In this document: positions 8,101-15,467 of the stretch, piece by piece
Layout: the number at the start of each line of letters is the position of its first letter
Position numbering within the stretch: the stretch's first letter is position 1
Source of the DNA: Phycisphaerae bacterium
Lineage (GTDB): Bacteria; Planctomycetota; Phycisphaerae; Sedimentisphaerales; Anaerobacaceae
Reading direction: 5' to 3'
NCBI GenBank assembly: GCA_017993835.1
Contig: JAGOLX010000005.1
Span: forward strand, 70,019 to 134,018
DNA: 64,000 nucleotides
Notes under the pieces: generated by a model
Seen by the model: the letters and a program-made list of their open reading frames with translations, nothing else
Database searches by the model: none
Told to the model about the DNA's origin: nothing
Position numbers and translations under genes: made by a program

Positions 8101-10792
8101 AGTCGATCTCGTCGTCGAGCGGGATGTCGTCCTCCGTCCAGCTGCACGGACAACTGATGGTCCACGTGTCGAGGCCCGTGGCATCGATGACTTCGACCGG
8201 GTCCTCCCCGATCTCGTACTCGGGCGAGCCGGGGCCGGGAAACTGGATGGGAATGGCGTAGTACTCCACGCTGAGGGTGTGATGGGGCTCGATGTCATAC
8301 ACGCTCGATGTCGTGCTGATGAGGTCCAGGGCCACTTCGTTCTCCCGGCCGTTTATGGAGGGCGTCGTCGAGACGAGGTAGCCCTCAAAGCCGTCGGAGA
8401 TCGGCTGGAGACCATCCACGTTGTCGATGACGCGGTCGCACAGGTAGCTGACGGTCCCCACGTTGCGGAGGTTCAGTCGGATGCGGAAGGCATTGCCCTC
8501 CCGCCAGACCTGGCGGGTCGCCTCGAGTTCCGGCTCGCCCTCCTCGATCTGGATGTTCCGAGTGATCGTCTGGACGCACTCGTCGTTGGCGACCGCGTCG
8601 ACGCGAAGGACGTACATTCCCTCGGACATGCCCTCGGCGTCCCAGAGGAACTCATAGAAGTGGTCCGCCTGCGAGGGAACGGTCCCGACGAGAACCGTAT
8701 TGATGTGGAACCGGACCTCTTCGAGCGGCCAGTCCGTGAATTCGAGCAGGACGTCCGGCGTGCCCGGCAGATGCTCGATGCCCGCGGTGTCGTGGAGGAT
8801 CGTGTCCCACCGGTAGGCACGGACCCGGATGGGGATCTCGGTCCCCGCCGGAGCGGTCCGGCCGGGGATGTAGAACGTCTCGTTCGGGAACGGGTACTCG
8901 AGCTCGGCCTTGATCTCCTCACATTCATAGGCCGGCTCGACCACGTCGCTCCAGCGACCCCGAGCGGTGGCGCAGGAGGCGATCACCATGATGTTCCAGG
9001 GTCGGAAGATCTCGCCTCGGGGGATATCCATCAGTCCCGGCGTGAGCACCCCCTGGAACGGCGGAGAGTAGTCCGTCTGCAGCAGCGTGCCGTCCGCAAG
9101 GAACTCGACCTTGTCCACGTTGTTGGCGTCCTCGATGATCGCGGTCATCCGGTAACAGGGGAAATCGGTCGGCTCTCGCTCGAAGGTCACGTCCAGGATC
9201 TTCGGCTGTTTGGCGCCTTTGGGCGTCGTGCGGAAGTAGCCGGGCTTGCTCTCGACGGTCTGTCCCTCGTCGCCGGTGGAGCGGGCTCTGAACTGGTAGA
9301 CCGTCCCCGGCGTCAGATCCCGGAACTGGATCGCGTGCTCGGTGGTCGCAAGGGGAGCGTGTTCGCTCTGGCCGAAGACGCCTGCACGGCAGTCGTAGAC
9401 CACATTGCTGTCCGAAGGCCGGTTGGTCATCCAGACGATCTCGGCGGTCGTCGTCGTGATCGAGCGGGCGGTGGGACCGTCGATGATCCTCAACGCCGTG
9501 ATGTCGCACTGGACGGTCCAGTCGAGGCTGTTGTTCGTCTCGTCTTGCTCGACGATCTGGTCGCCGATGTCCGCGGCGACTCGGAAGGCGTGTTCGGCGT
9601 CGTGGCACTCGAACCAGAACTTGGTGAACGTGACATCGGTTGTCTCGTCCGGGCCGAGCGAGATCGTCACCGTCGCGGAGTCCACGAGGCGCTCGCTCGT
9701 GTAGAGGCCGGCGCGGTGGCCGGCTGCGGAGGTGGCGCCGCCGGCGTTCTTGATCCTGGTGCAGATCTGGTGGTCCTTCTTCCAGATGCTGTCCACGATC
9801 AAGTCGGGCGCCTGGGCTTGTCCCGGCTGCGTCCGGAAGGTCATCTCGTCGCTGGTTGCTTCGCCCGACTGGTTCTTCGATCGCACGATGAAGTAGTACA
9901 GCGTGTTCGGCGACAGGCCCCCGAGCCGGACTTCGTGATGAGTGGTCTCGGCGGCATCCGAGGCTTCCCCCGCGTACATGCCCGGCGCGGCGCCGTACCG
10001 GACCGTGCTGTCGCTCGACTGGTTCGTCGTCCAGAGGATGGTGGCCTCGGTCGATGCGATGTCTTTTACCGTCGGTCCGGAGACGATCTCCAGCGGCTCC
10101 GCCAGCGTGTGGAACGTGCACTCCTTGCTCCGGACGGTGTTCCCGCGGGCGTCGGCGGACTCGATCACGTAGTAATACCTCGTGGCGGGCGTCAGTCCGC
10201 TGAGTGGGATGTTGTGAGCAGTCGTCAGCTTCTGGCTGGATTCGCTGAACTTGTAGATCTGCGAAACAGTGCTGTACCTGACGAGGCTGTCGCTGGCTTC
10301 GTTCGTGGTCCATACGATCGTCGCGGACGTCTGCGTAATGTTCGTCGCCTCCGGCCCATGGGTGATCTTGGGCGGCGTCACGTCGCAGATCCAGGTCTCC
10401 TCCCGGCTGTTGTTCTTCTCGTTCGACTCGTCGATCACGTCATACACATCGGCCCGGACCCGGACGATGTGCGAGCCGTCGGCGGCGCATTGCCAGGAGT
10501 AGTTGGGGAAGCTGCCGCTGTACGTTCCCCCAGGCGGCATCGGGTCGGGGACGACGGCGGTGTCGGCGGGGGTCCCGTCCACCGCGAGGCTGGCGGTGTG
10601 GCCGCTCTTGGCGGTGGCCGTCCCGTTGTTCACGAGAGTGAAATGGACCGTTTCGCCGACCAGCCATTGATCGACGACGACCAGGTCCGGCTGGGTCTGG
10701 GCCTGCAGGATCGCCGTGGGAAGCAGCCAGATCGCGGCTGCGAGGATGAGGGACGGGCGGACTCCCATGGCGGACTTCGGATCGGTACGCAT
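5171..10792 (-). CDS. Secreted gingipain-like (C25) protein with CARDB, fibronectin-like and FG-GAP domains
   Basis: A 1873-residue exported protein. Residues 1-33 form a signal peptide with the hydrophobic run LILAAAIWLLPTAILQA. A CARDB-type adhesion domain (about 30-140) is followed by two fibronectin III-like domains similar to the N-domain of purple acid phosphatase (141-325), a second CARDB (about 330-440), a third fibronectin-like domain (to about 530) and Ig-like segments. A caspase/gingipain fold begins near 900 (DYLIVTNPEL) and is completed near 1440-1540, with His in LCGHGSPVSC (about 1458) and Cys 30 residues later in LALSCLTGN, then GAAVYIGATEVSP. Between these halves lie FG-GAP/VCBS repeats (AGDIDGDGEDEI, AGDMDGDGADEM, DDLDGDGKEEI). 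The C-terminal ~100 residues look like a macroglobulin-type domain. The start has GAAGGAGG at 9 bases. Peptidase activity is inferred from the His/Cys pair. No sorting tag is visible. Confidence 0.8.
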   Translation of the reverse strand: MRTDPKSAMGVRPSLILAAAIWLLPTAILQAQTQPDLVVVDQWLVGETVHFTLVNNGTATAKSGHTASLAVDGTPADTAVVPDPMPPGGTYSGSFPNYSWQCAADGSHIVRVRADVYDVIDESNEKNNSREETWICDVTPPKITHGPEATNITQTSATIVWTTNEASDSLVRYSTVSQIYKFSESSQKLTTAHNIPLSGLTPATRYYYVIESADARGNTVRSKECTFHTLAEPLEIVSGPTVKDIASTEATILWTTNQSSDSTVRYGAAPGMYAGEASDAAETTHHEVRLGGLSPNTLYYFIVRSKNQSGEATSDEMTFRTQPGQAQAPDLIVDSIWKKDHQICTRIKNAGGATSAAGHRAGLYTSERLVDSATVTISLGPDETTDVTFTKFWFECHDAEHAFRVAADIGDQIVEQDETNNSLDWTVQCDITALRIIDGPTARSITTTTAEIVWMTNRPSDSNVVYDCRAGVFGQSEHAPLATTEHAIQFRDLTPGTVYQFRARSTGDEGQTVESKPGYFRTTPKGAKQPKILDVTFEREPTDFPCYRMTAIIEDANNVDKVEFLADGTLLQTDYSPPFQGVLTPGLMDIPRGEIFRPWNIMVIASCATARGRWSDVVEPAYECEEIKAELEYPFPNETFYIPGRTAPAGTEIPIRVRAYRWDTILHDTAGIEHLPGTPDVLLEFTDWPLEEVRFHINTVLVGTVPSQADHFYEFLWDAEGMSEGMYVLRVDAVANDECVQTITRNIQIEEGEPELEATRQVWREGNAFRIRLNLRNVGTVSYLCDRVIDNVDGLQPISDGFEGYLVSTTPSINGRENEVALDLISTTSSVYDIEPHHTLSVEYYAIPIQFPGPGSPEYEIGEDPVEVIDATGLDTWTISCPCSWTEDDIPLDDEIDSAIEGSDYLIVTNPELCASELVAAGVLSEMARLAYHRNGILGYPSGPSSDNPVWIRACIQIWGARMSGSDGAPGSYLSNGYLLLVGEAEILPSWCVDVTDVDWSGGSRTTEVEYSDLPYGDVASSDNIPELSVGRIIGDSFGAVMQALQAGVYADFDRSYGVATSGDEGQLGNFVGSARDVRDVWIGQAEAGESMTEKARTHHWTAYVHKDQITDGFDFPMDAGDGFVTGNLAGCGMAAIRVEPDTDEAHFVTGANLDPESTPFSGTAWFGLPFRSGDALTAGDIDGDGEDEIISANIGFDKLIVVCDPPRVMSTTYLACDAELEPWDAIACGQLFDYWPEEMVVVARPVDGGTVDIYEYATSIPDLVRTYRLEIPFSAYDGLVVADIDPNNAGDEIVIGSDDDQRIYVYDRTGDLLMEIPAYPYTEFDSLVAGDMDGDGADEMAVLAENVFEGKRWLHLFNNACVTYDPAVGWKLIDGRNTLIYSRFLEYGGARTTGDSTGYDGVTCDDLDGDGKEEICVACEGGDRLYLLDGHYTKGWMDRYLAVLQDIQDRIDVFVLCGHGSPVSCSPFVQGDITTLSLTAEPLVLALSCLTGNYEGSWWRIDPTGAVEFHLDGDAGIAETFFEQGAAVYIGATEVSPSTQNSLAGPEFMRAWDQSETAGMGFRQYRRFRAASGDACWELWAMEYNYYGDVKFGAPNGAGALAPAVESAISIAGEEPLSPNPEIELPDYEIATVDGYDRVAIPGGDVLLEPNTPMVPIYRVQWAVPVGVVVQDVSVQQRSDLRTDVGLNLQVAVMEIDGSEGSAAAEVEPKPGWCPDRQLDWRVVPAADGTATLLVTLYPFEYNWQTTECRFYRKFTLNIETLDSPVRIGALLTDSGTYVPGEPVTVKVGLSAAGEAQDAFVDTVIRQYGSDELVAGLLLDNLAGLSGTASYAATWDSTGAEPGYYYVETKIVNAAGQVLARETALFRIASQE

Positions 10793-11023
10793 AGTCTTAC
10801 GCCTCCTTCAGCGAGCGGGTCATCGAAAAGAACGACGTTCATTGACGATGGTTCTGCTGACGGATGGAGCCCTCGGTTTGAATCTCGATGAGATGCTTCC
10901 GCGACCCGCAGGCTGCGACAGGTCGTCCATTGAGCCGACGGCTCACTGAAAGCGCATTATCCGCGATAGATGGGCCATGTCAACAACAGATTCGTCGCTT
11001 CATCAGAAGTCATTACTCGGTGG

Positions 11024-11029
11024 TATAAT
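11024..11029 (+). promoter_or_regulatory. -10 element (extended TGGTATAAT)
   Basis: TGGTATAAT lies about 75 bases before the DUF486 gene. No good -35 hexamer sits at the usual distance, which is tolerated for extended -10 promoters. Confidence 0.45.
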
Positions 11030-11099
11030 ACCCGTCCGACCACGGCGGGGCGATCCGCCGCCGGCGGGAAGAAATGGCGTTCTGACTCAAAGGGCAGAT

Positions 11100-11456
11100 A
11101 TGCGCGTGATTGTGACGACGGCGTTGCTCCTGTGTTGCAGCAACATCTTCATGACGTTCGCCTGGTACGGGCACCTGAAGAACCTGGCTACCAAGCCGTG
11201 GATTCTCGCGGCCCTGGTGAGCTGGGGGATCGCGTTCTTCGAGTACCTGATTCAGGTCCCCGCCAACCGGATCGGCCACCAGGTCCTCAACGTCGGTCAG
11301 CTCAAGGTCCTCCAGGAGGTCGTCACGCTCGCGGTCTTCGTGCCCTTCTCCGTGCTGTACATGAAGGAATCGATTCGCCTGGACTACCTCTGGGCGGGCC
11401 TGTGCATCCTCGGCGCGGTCTTTTTCATCTTCCGCCAGAAGCTGTTCGGGATGTGA
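11100..11456 (+). CDS. DUF486-family small membrane protein
   Basis: A 118-residue protein with four predicted membrane helices, matching the DUF486 family of DMT-like small membrane proteins. Recognisable segments are TFAWYGHLKN, WGIAFFEYLIQVPANRIG and GQLKVLQEVVTL, which are conserved almost unchanged in the family, and the end FFIFRQK. The frame is open further upstream, but the ATG at 11100 gives the family's usual length and the hydrophobic first helix. The upstream residues are polar and unlike the family. Function is unknown; a transporter role is only suggested by fold class. Confidence 0.9.
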   Translation: MRVIVTTALLLCCSNIFMTFAWYGHLKNLATKPWILAALVSWGIAFFEYLIQVPANRIGHQVLNVGQLKVLQEVVTLAVFVPFSVLYMKESIRLDYLWAGLCILGAVFFIFRQKLFGM

Positions 11457-11559
11457 GAACGTCCGTCACCGCTCCTGCGAGGGCTCCCCCGGGAGTTCTG
11501 CGGCATTCCCGATTCTCCGTAGTGACACCGTGAGGCGTTATCCCACTTCCGAGCAGCCG

Positions 11560-12504
11560 TCATGGCGTCTCGGCGAACTTCCTCCACTGCTCGTCGATCT
11601 TGGACAGCGACTTCAGGTTGCTGTGGACGTACAGGCCGTAGCGGACGTGCAGCGGCTTGCACGGGGGGATCTCTCGCGGCCCGTCGAACGTCAGCGAGGT
11701 CCCCATCCAACCGTCGTTACGGACGTGGAAATAGCAGGGGTGATTCGGGTTGCCGGGATGGTCGAAGAGCGTGATGCCCTCGATTACGCCGGTCTCGATG
11801 GGCCCGGAGTAGTCCACCCAGCGGGCTCGCTTCCAGAGGATCTCCTTCTCGTTGATGCCGCCTTCGGAGTTGCGGATTTGGCCGCCGCCGTCGTTGACGC
11901 CGATCGTCTTGGCCATTCGCACGCCCAGCAGGCCGAAGGGCGTCTTGCCAAGTGTGACGGGCTTGTCCCTGGCCGCCAGCGTCGAATCGATCACCAGCAA
12001 CCACTCTTTGCCCTCCAGCAGCACGACACTGATTTGCCGGGTTTCATTCAGCAAGACCTTGCCGTCCTTGTCCACCCACTCATTCTCTACAGTGATGGAC
12101 GACTTCTCGCTTTCATCCTCGTAGGAGCCGATGCGTCTGTGCCGGATAGTCCCGAGTCGTTTGTCGCTCCAGAAATCGACGCCGTTGACATCGACGTGCG
12201 ACATCCAGACGGAATTGTGGTGGCTGTGCGACTCGGGATCATGGGGATGCCCCATCCGAGTTAGGCTCCGCCCGGAAGGCCCGATGACGGGAAACAGAAA
12301 AGGCCGATTCAGTCCCGGCCCAGAGTGATGCCGCGTGATCTCCACCCCATCCCGCTGAAATGAAGCCTGCTCATAGGCCTGCGGCACCACCTGCAACCGC
12401 GGCACGGGCTTGGCCTCCAGCAACTCTTGCGCTGTGGCAACACCATTGACAGCCATCAACGCAAAGAGTACCGCCACCAGCATTTGCCGAATGGACAATT
12501 GCAT
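11560..12504 (-). CDS. Secreted PmoA/DUF6807-family protein
   Basis: A 314-residue protein with a signal peptide (IRQMLVAVLFALMAVNGVATA). The body matches the PmoA-like DUF6807 family common in planctomycetes and related carbohydrate degraders. Typical segments are RPFLFPVIGPSG, the histidine-rich HPHDPESHSHHNSVW and the C-terminal HVRYGLYVH. The fold is expected to be a beta-sandwich resembling mutarotase-type sugar-binding proteins. The PmoA name is historical, and methane oxidation is not implied. An upstream in-frame ATG at 12552 would add 16 polar residues; the chosen ATG at 12504 begins the signal peptide. The enzymatic role is not established. Confidence 0.85.
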   Translation of the reverse strand: MQLSIRQMLVAVLFALMAVNGVATAQELLEAKPVPRLQVVPQAYEQASFQRDGVEITRHHSGPGLNRPFLFPVIGPSGRSLTRMGHPHDPESHSHHNSVWMSHVDVNGVDFWSDKRLGTIRHRRIGSYEDESEKSSITVENEWVDKDGKVLLNETRQISVVLLEGKEWLLVIDSTLAARDKPVTLGKTPFGLLGVRMAKTIGVNDGGGQIRNSEGGINEKEILWKRARWVDYSGPIETGVIEGITLFDHPGNPNHPCYFHVRNDGWMGTSLTFDGPREIPPCKPLHVRYGLYVHSNLKSLSKIDEQWRKFAETP

Positions 12505-12604
12505 ACCCACAATTGCATCCTTCCTTGTCAACAAAGCTATATGCGACGGCATCGACCAGCCCGCGCATCCGCGCCTGCGTCAACTTGAGCCGATACGACA
12601 GTCT

Positions 12605-13657
12605 TCACTCCTCGTGGTACTGGTGATCGCCTGAGACTCTTTTCAGCGTCTGACAGGCAGGCTCCTTCACGCAGTCAAAGAATACCTTCAAGATTACGGT
12701 TTCAGGCAACTCACCGCGATACACTTCGGCGATTTCTACCGTCCGGAAGTACACCCAGACGGGTTGATTAACAAGAACGGACTGGGGGAGCTTCTGAGTA
12801 CCCCGCTCATTGACCCCACGGCCCGGCCAATGCCCAACTGCGACGAGGTTACACTCAGGCAAGGGAATACCCTCGGCGAAAAGCTCTATGCGCTCGATGT
12901 TGCACACTGAAGGGCCCCTATTTGATACAAGGAACTTCCCGCTGCAGGTCCGGTGATTTGGCGCATGGACCATGAGCGAGACGTACGACTGAGCTGTCGT
13001 GATACTCGGTGGTGCATTCTCCGATTGTGACACCCGGGTTGGCAGACTCGGTACTGTGCCGAGTCTGTTTTTGACCGCAGGTGCCTGGACACTCGGTAGT
13101 GCGGTCTTGGATTGTGGCAACTGGACTGACAAAACCGGTACTGTGCCGAGTACCGGTTTGACAATGCGCGGCTGACCTGTGAGAATTCGGAGGAGAGTTT
13201 CATATCCGCTATCGGTCAATACGAAGGAACTCAGACGGCAATACGTCCATCCCCGCAGGAATCGCGGGATACTTGATTCCGGCTCGTTGTCGAGCAATAC
13301 CGGGACAATCCGACAGTTTCCTTTCTCATCGTAGAGGTCGTCGTCGAGCAAAGCGCCTTCCCAGTAGGCACCCTTGCCTCTTTCAGGTGGTACCTTGCCT
13401 TCGATGTGTCGTCGATACTCCGCTGTGCAGACGCAGATGACGAAATCTGAGTGTTCGCGGCTCGTCTGCTCATTGCACCAGCGAGGCCAATCCACGATCT
13501 TCTCACTGTGGAACTGGTCGAGTTCTGCGTCAACGCCATGGCTGCGGAGGGCATTGGCAAATCGGAGTACTCCATCACTGTGTTCTGGTGAGTCATGGCT
13601 GTAGCTGATGAACACTCTGACTGGCCCGTCAGCAGTTCGCTTCTCCGTGATGGTCAT
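12605..13657 (-). CDS. SEFIR-domain (TIR-like) protein with C-terminal unknown domain
   Basis: A 350-residue protein. Residues 13-165 form a SEFIR domain: VRVFISYSHDSPEHSDGVLRF, then the box GVDAELDQ, PRWCNEQ, DFVICVCTAEY, and GAYWEGALLDDDLY with IVPVLLD. SEFIR is a TIR relative. In bacteria such domains are found in phage-defence and signalling proteins and may act in NAD cleavage or self-association. A proline-rich linker (about 168-225) contains two imperfect copies of LGTVP-x-LxxxxxQSxxAxPS. The C-terminal 120 residues form a predicted beta-rich domain that I do not recognise. The start is supported by GGGAG at 9 bases. The gene stands alone with no effector neighbour seen, and its codon use looks less GC-rich than its neighbours, suggesting transfer. 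A defence role is inference. Confidence 0.8.
   Translation of the reverse strand: MTITEKRTADGPVRVFISYSHDSPEHSDGVLRFANALRSHGVDAELDQFHSEKIVDWPRWCNEQTSREHSDFVICVCTAEYRRHIEGKVPPERGKGAYWEGALLDDDLYDEKGNCRIVPVLLDNEPESSIPRFLRGWTYCRLSSFVLTDSGYETLLRILTGQPRIVKPVLGTVPVLSVQLPQSKTALPSVQAPAVKNRLGTVPSLPTRVSQSENAPPSITTAQSYVSLMVHAPNHRTCSGKFLVSNRGPSVCNIERIELFAEGIPLPECNLVAVGHWPGRGVNERGTQKLPQSVLVNQPVWVYFRTVEIAEVYRGELPETVILKVFFDCVKEPACQTLKRVSGDHQYHEE
13043..13067. repeat. Inverted repeat inside the SEFIR gene linker
   Basis: CAGACTCGG and CCGAGTCTG are separated by seven bases, giving a perfect 9-bp stem within coding sequence. It lies in one of the two imperfect linker repeats. Confidence 0.6.
13132..13159. repeat. 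Second inverted repeat inside the SEFIR gene linker
   Basis: AAACCGGTACT and AGTACCGGTTT form a perfect 11-bp stem around GTGCCG. It shares the core GGTACTGTGCCGAG with the hairpin 65 bases away, showing that the two arose by duplication. Confidence 0.6.
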
Positions 13658-14005
13658 CCTCAGGTTCTCCCTCTCTTCCGTACAGAAAACGCGAAGACGG
13701 CGCGTTCACTCGCGTCGTTGTGCGACGGGAGGACATCAAACGTCTGTTTCTCCCGGGCCTCGTTCATACCTGAGAGTATATCGAGACGAGAGCGTCACTG
13801 CCAGTTCTTTTCCGTCGCACGTCTCCTCTGTGTGCGACTGCGTTTTGTGGTGGCCTCGTCGAGTCTTGTCCTGCTGAGCGGAGCGAAGCATGTGGGCTAC
13901 GGACGCAGCCAACGCACATTACCACGCCCACGCCAGATCCTTCGCTGTTGCTCAGGATGACAGCGTGACTGCACCTATGCTCCCGGCCGGAATCGGCGGT
14001 TGTGA
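13658..14005. other. Intergenic region with a dispersed-repeat fragment
   Basis: No convincing gene. Near 13940-13965 it holds CCTTCGCTGTTGCTCAGGATG, a copy of a short dispersed repeat that reads ILSNSEGS when translated by chance. The remainder shows nothing recognisable. Confidence 0.5.
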
Positions 14006-15319
14006 CTACTTCGCGTACTTCCGTCGGGTGGTCTCGTCGAGGAGGCGGATGGATTGGAGGACGAGGCCGTAGTGGCTGCCGGGGGGCTTTTCCTGCATGA
14101 CTTCGCCTCGCCAGTCCTTGGCGAAGTTGCCCGAGTAACAGAGCCACGCGATCCGGCCGTCGGCGCTGATGAATTTCGTCGGGATGTTCAGGAAATAGCC
14201 CTGCTCGCCGAAGTCTTTCATGTAGGTGACGAGCCGCCAGGGGCCGGTCATTTCGTTCGCTTCGAGGATGTAGGAGCTCATCTTGGCGCAGGTGGGCCAG
14301 CCGTCGGTGACGCACATGAGATAACGCTTGAGCGGGGCGTTGTAGGTGATCGTGACGCAGCCGCAGTTGTTGTTCCAGTCGATGAGCGGCTGGATCTTGG
14401 CGAAGTCGCTTGTCCAGACGGGTTTGCCCGCGGCGTCGCGGCCTGCGAAAAACTCGTACTTGCTCGCGTCGTTCATGTTCTCGATGCCCGGCGTGACGCG
14501 GAGCAGGTAGATCTGGTCGCCACTGATCCAGCTCAGGTTGCCGAAGCGGGGCTTCGGGTCGGGCTCGGGGGCGCCGTGAGCGACGAGGTAGGCCTTGCCG
14601 TCGGGGGAGTGCTCCATGTTCTTGCCGAAATCCACGAAGTGCGGCGAGCCGATCTTGACGGGGTATCCCCACATGCCGGTCTCGCCAAAGAGGGGCTTTT
14701 CCGGCGTGTGCGGCGTGTCGATCCAGGTCTTGCCGAAGTCGGTCGAATAGCGGAAGCCCACGCAGGGTCCCAGCCACGGCCAGTTGAAGGCTTGGTCGCC
14801 ATAGCGGACGAGGCCATCGGGGGCCAGGCAGTACGTGCCGTAGTACCAGACGCCATTGTGGACGAGACTGCCACAGGGGTAGCGGCCGCGGTAGGGGGAG
14901 GCGTCGCCCTTGAACAGGCCCAGACTGACGATCTTGAGATTCAGCGGGTCGTCGCCGATCAGGACCGCCTGTCCCGTCGTCGCGTCGGGTCCGACGCCGC
15001 TGTTGGAGTTCTCGCGGGTCCCATCCTCGCGGGGCGCCGAGCCATCCGTCCAGGGCGAGTACAGATTCCCATCGGACGCCCAGCTCGGGTACCACGTGTC
15101 GGCGACGTGGTAATCGCTGTGAAGACCAGTGAATGCGATGCCGACGATGTCCTTCGACGGCTCGAACGGGCAATCCGCCGGCGGCTGCGACGGCCAGACG
15201 AACGGCGAGAAGTCCCGTCCCTCTCCGCGTGGGGTTCCGCCTGCAGCCCAATCCGCGGACAGTCCGATTGTCGCCAGAAGAAGACAACGAAGCAACGACC
15301 TTGTTCGTTCAGATGCCAT
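14006..15319 (-). CDS. Secreted beta-propeller-like protein (sialidase/GH43-like fold)
   Basis: A 437-residue exported protein; the ATG at 15319 has a GAGGAG site at 9 bases and opens a signal peptide (LLRCLLLATIGLSADWAAG). The body has repeated Asp-box-like or propeller strands such as VGFRYSTDFGKTWID, GPWRLVTYMKDFGEQGYFLNIPTKFIS and DGRIAWLCYSGNFA. These resemble planctomycete secreted proteins with sialidase or DUF4185/GH43-type five-bladed propellers. No definitive catalytic triad was identified, so the specific activity is unknown. It follows ftsY on the same strand, but a hairpin repeat and a likely separate promoter region lie between them. Confidence 0.7.
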   Translation of the reverse strand: MASERTRSLLRCLLLATIGLSADWAAGGTPRGEGRDFSPFVWPSQPPADCPFEPSKDIVGIAFTGLHSDYHVADTWYPSWASDGNLYSPWTDGSAPREDGTRENSNSGVGPDATTGQAVLIGDDPLNLKIVSLGLFKGDASPYRGRYPCGSLVHNGVWYYGTYCLAPDGLVRYGDQAFNWPWLGPCVGFRYSTDFGKTWIDTPHTPEKPLFGETGMWGYPVKIGSPHFVDFGKNMEHSPDGKAYLVAHGAPEPDPKPRFGNLSWISGDQIYLLRVTPGIENMNDASKYEFFAGRDAAGKPVWTSDFAKIQPLIDWNNNCGCVTITYNAPLKRYLMCVTDGWPTCAKMSSYILEANEMTGPWRLVTYMKDFGEQGYFLNIPTKFISADGRIAWLCYSGNFAKDWRGEVMQEKPPGSHYGLVLQSIRLLDETTRRKYAK

Positions 15320-15382
15320 GATCTGTGCTCCTCGGATTCCATGCTCTCGAATCACATTGGCGGCCTGTCGCTGGATCATATC

Positions 15383-15417
15383 TTTGCAGAATACAATTCG
15401 ATTTGTACTTTGCAGAA
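15383..15417. promoter_or_regulatory. Operator-like direct/inverted repeat upstream of the propeller gene
   Basis: Two direct copies of TTTGCAGAA (15383-15391 and 15409-15417) flank the inverted repeat TACAA-TTCGAT-TTGTA (15392-15407). The symmetry and the position about 65-100 bases before the start at 15319 suggest a regulator binding site. No regulator is identified. Confidence 0.35.
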
Positions 15418-15418
15418 G

Positions 15419-15467
15419 TCATGGGCGGGACGCCCATGATACTCACGGGCAAGATGCCCGCGCTACT
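15419..15467. repeat. Paired hairpin dispersed repeat
   Basis: CATGGGCG-GGA-CGCCCATG is followed by CGGGC-AAGAT-GCCCG. This pair is a dispersed element in related genomes, where chance translation gives the HGRDAHDTHGQDARAT-type peptide. Here it abuts the ftsY stop codon and could act as its transcription end. Confidence 0.6.

Noticed and set aside
8279-10891. Plus-strand frame of 870 codons
   Set aside because: Antisense shadow of the C25-like secreted protein; no domains and no ribosome site.
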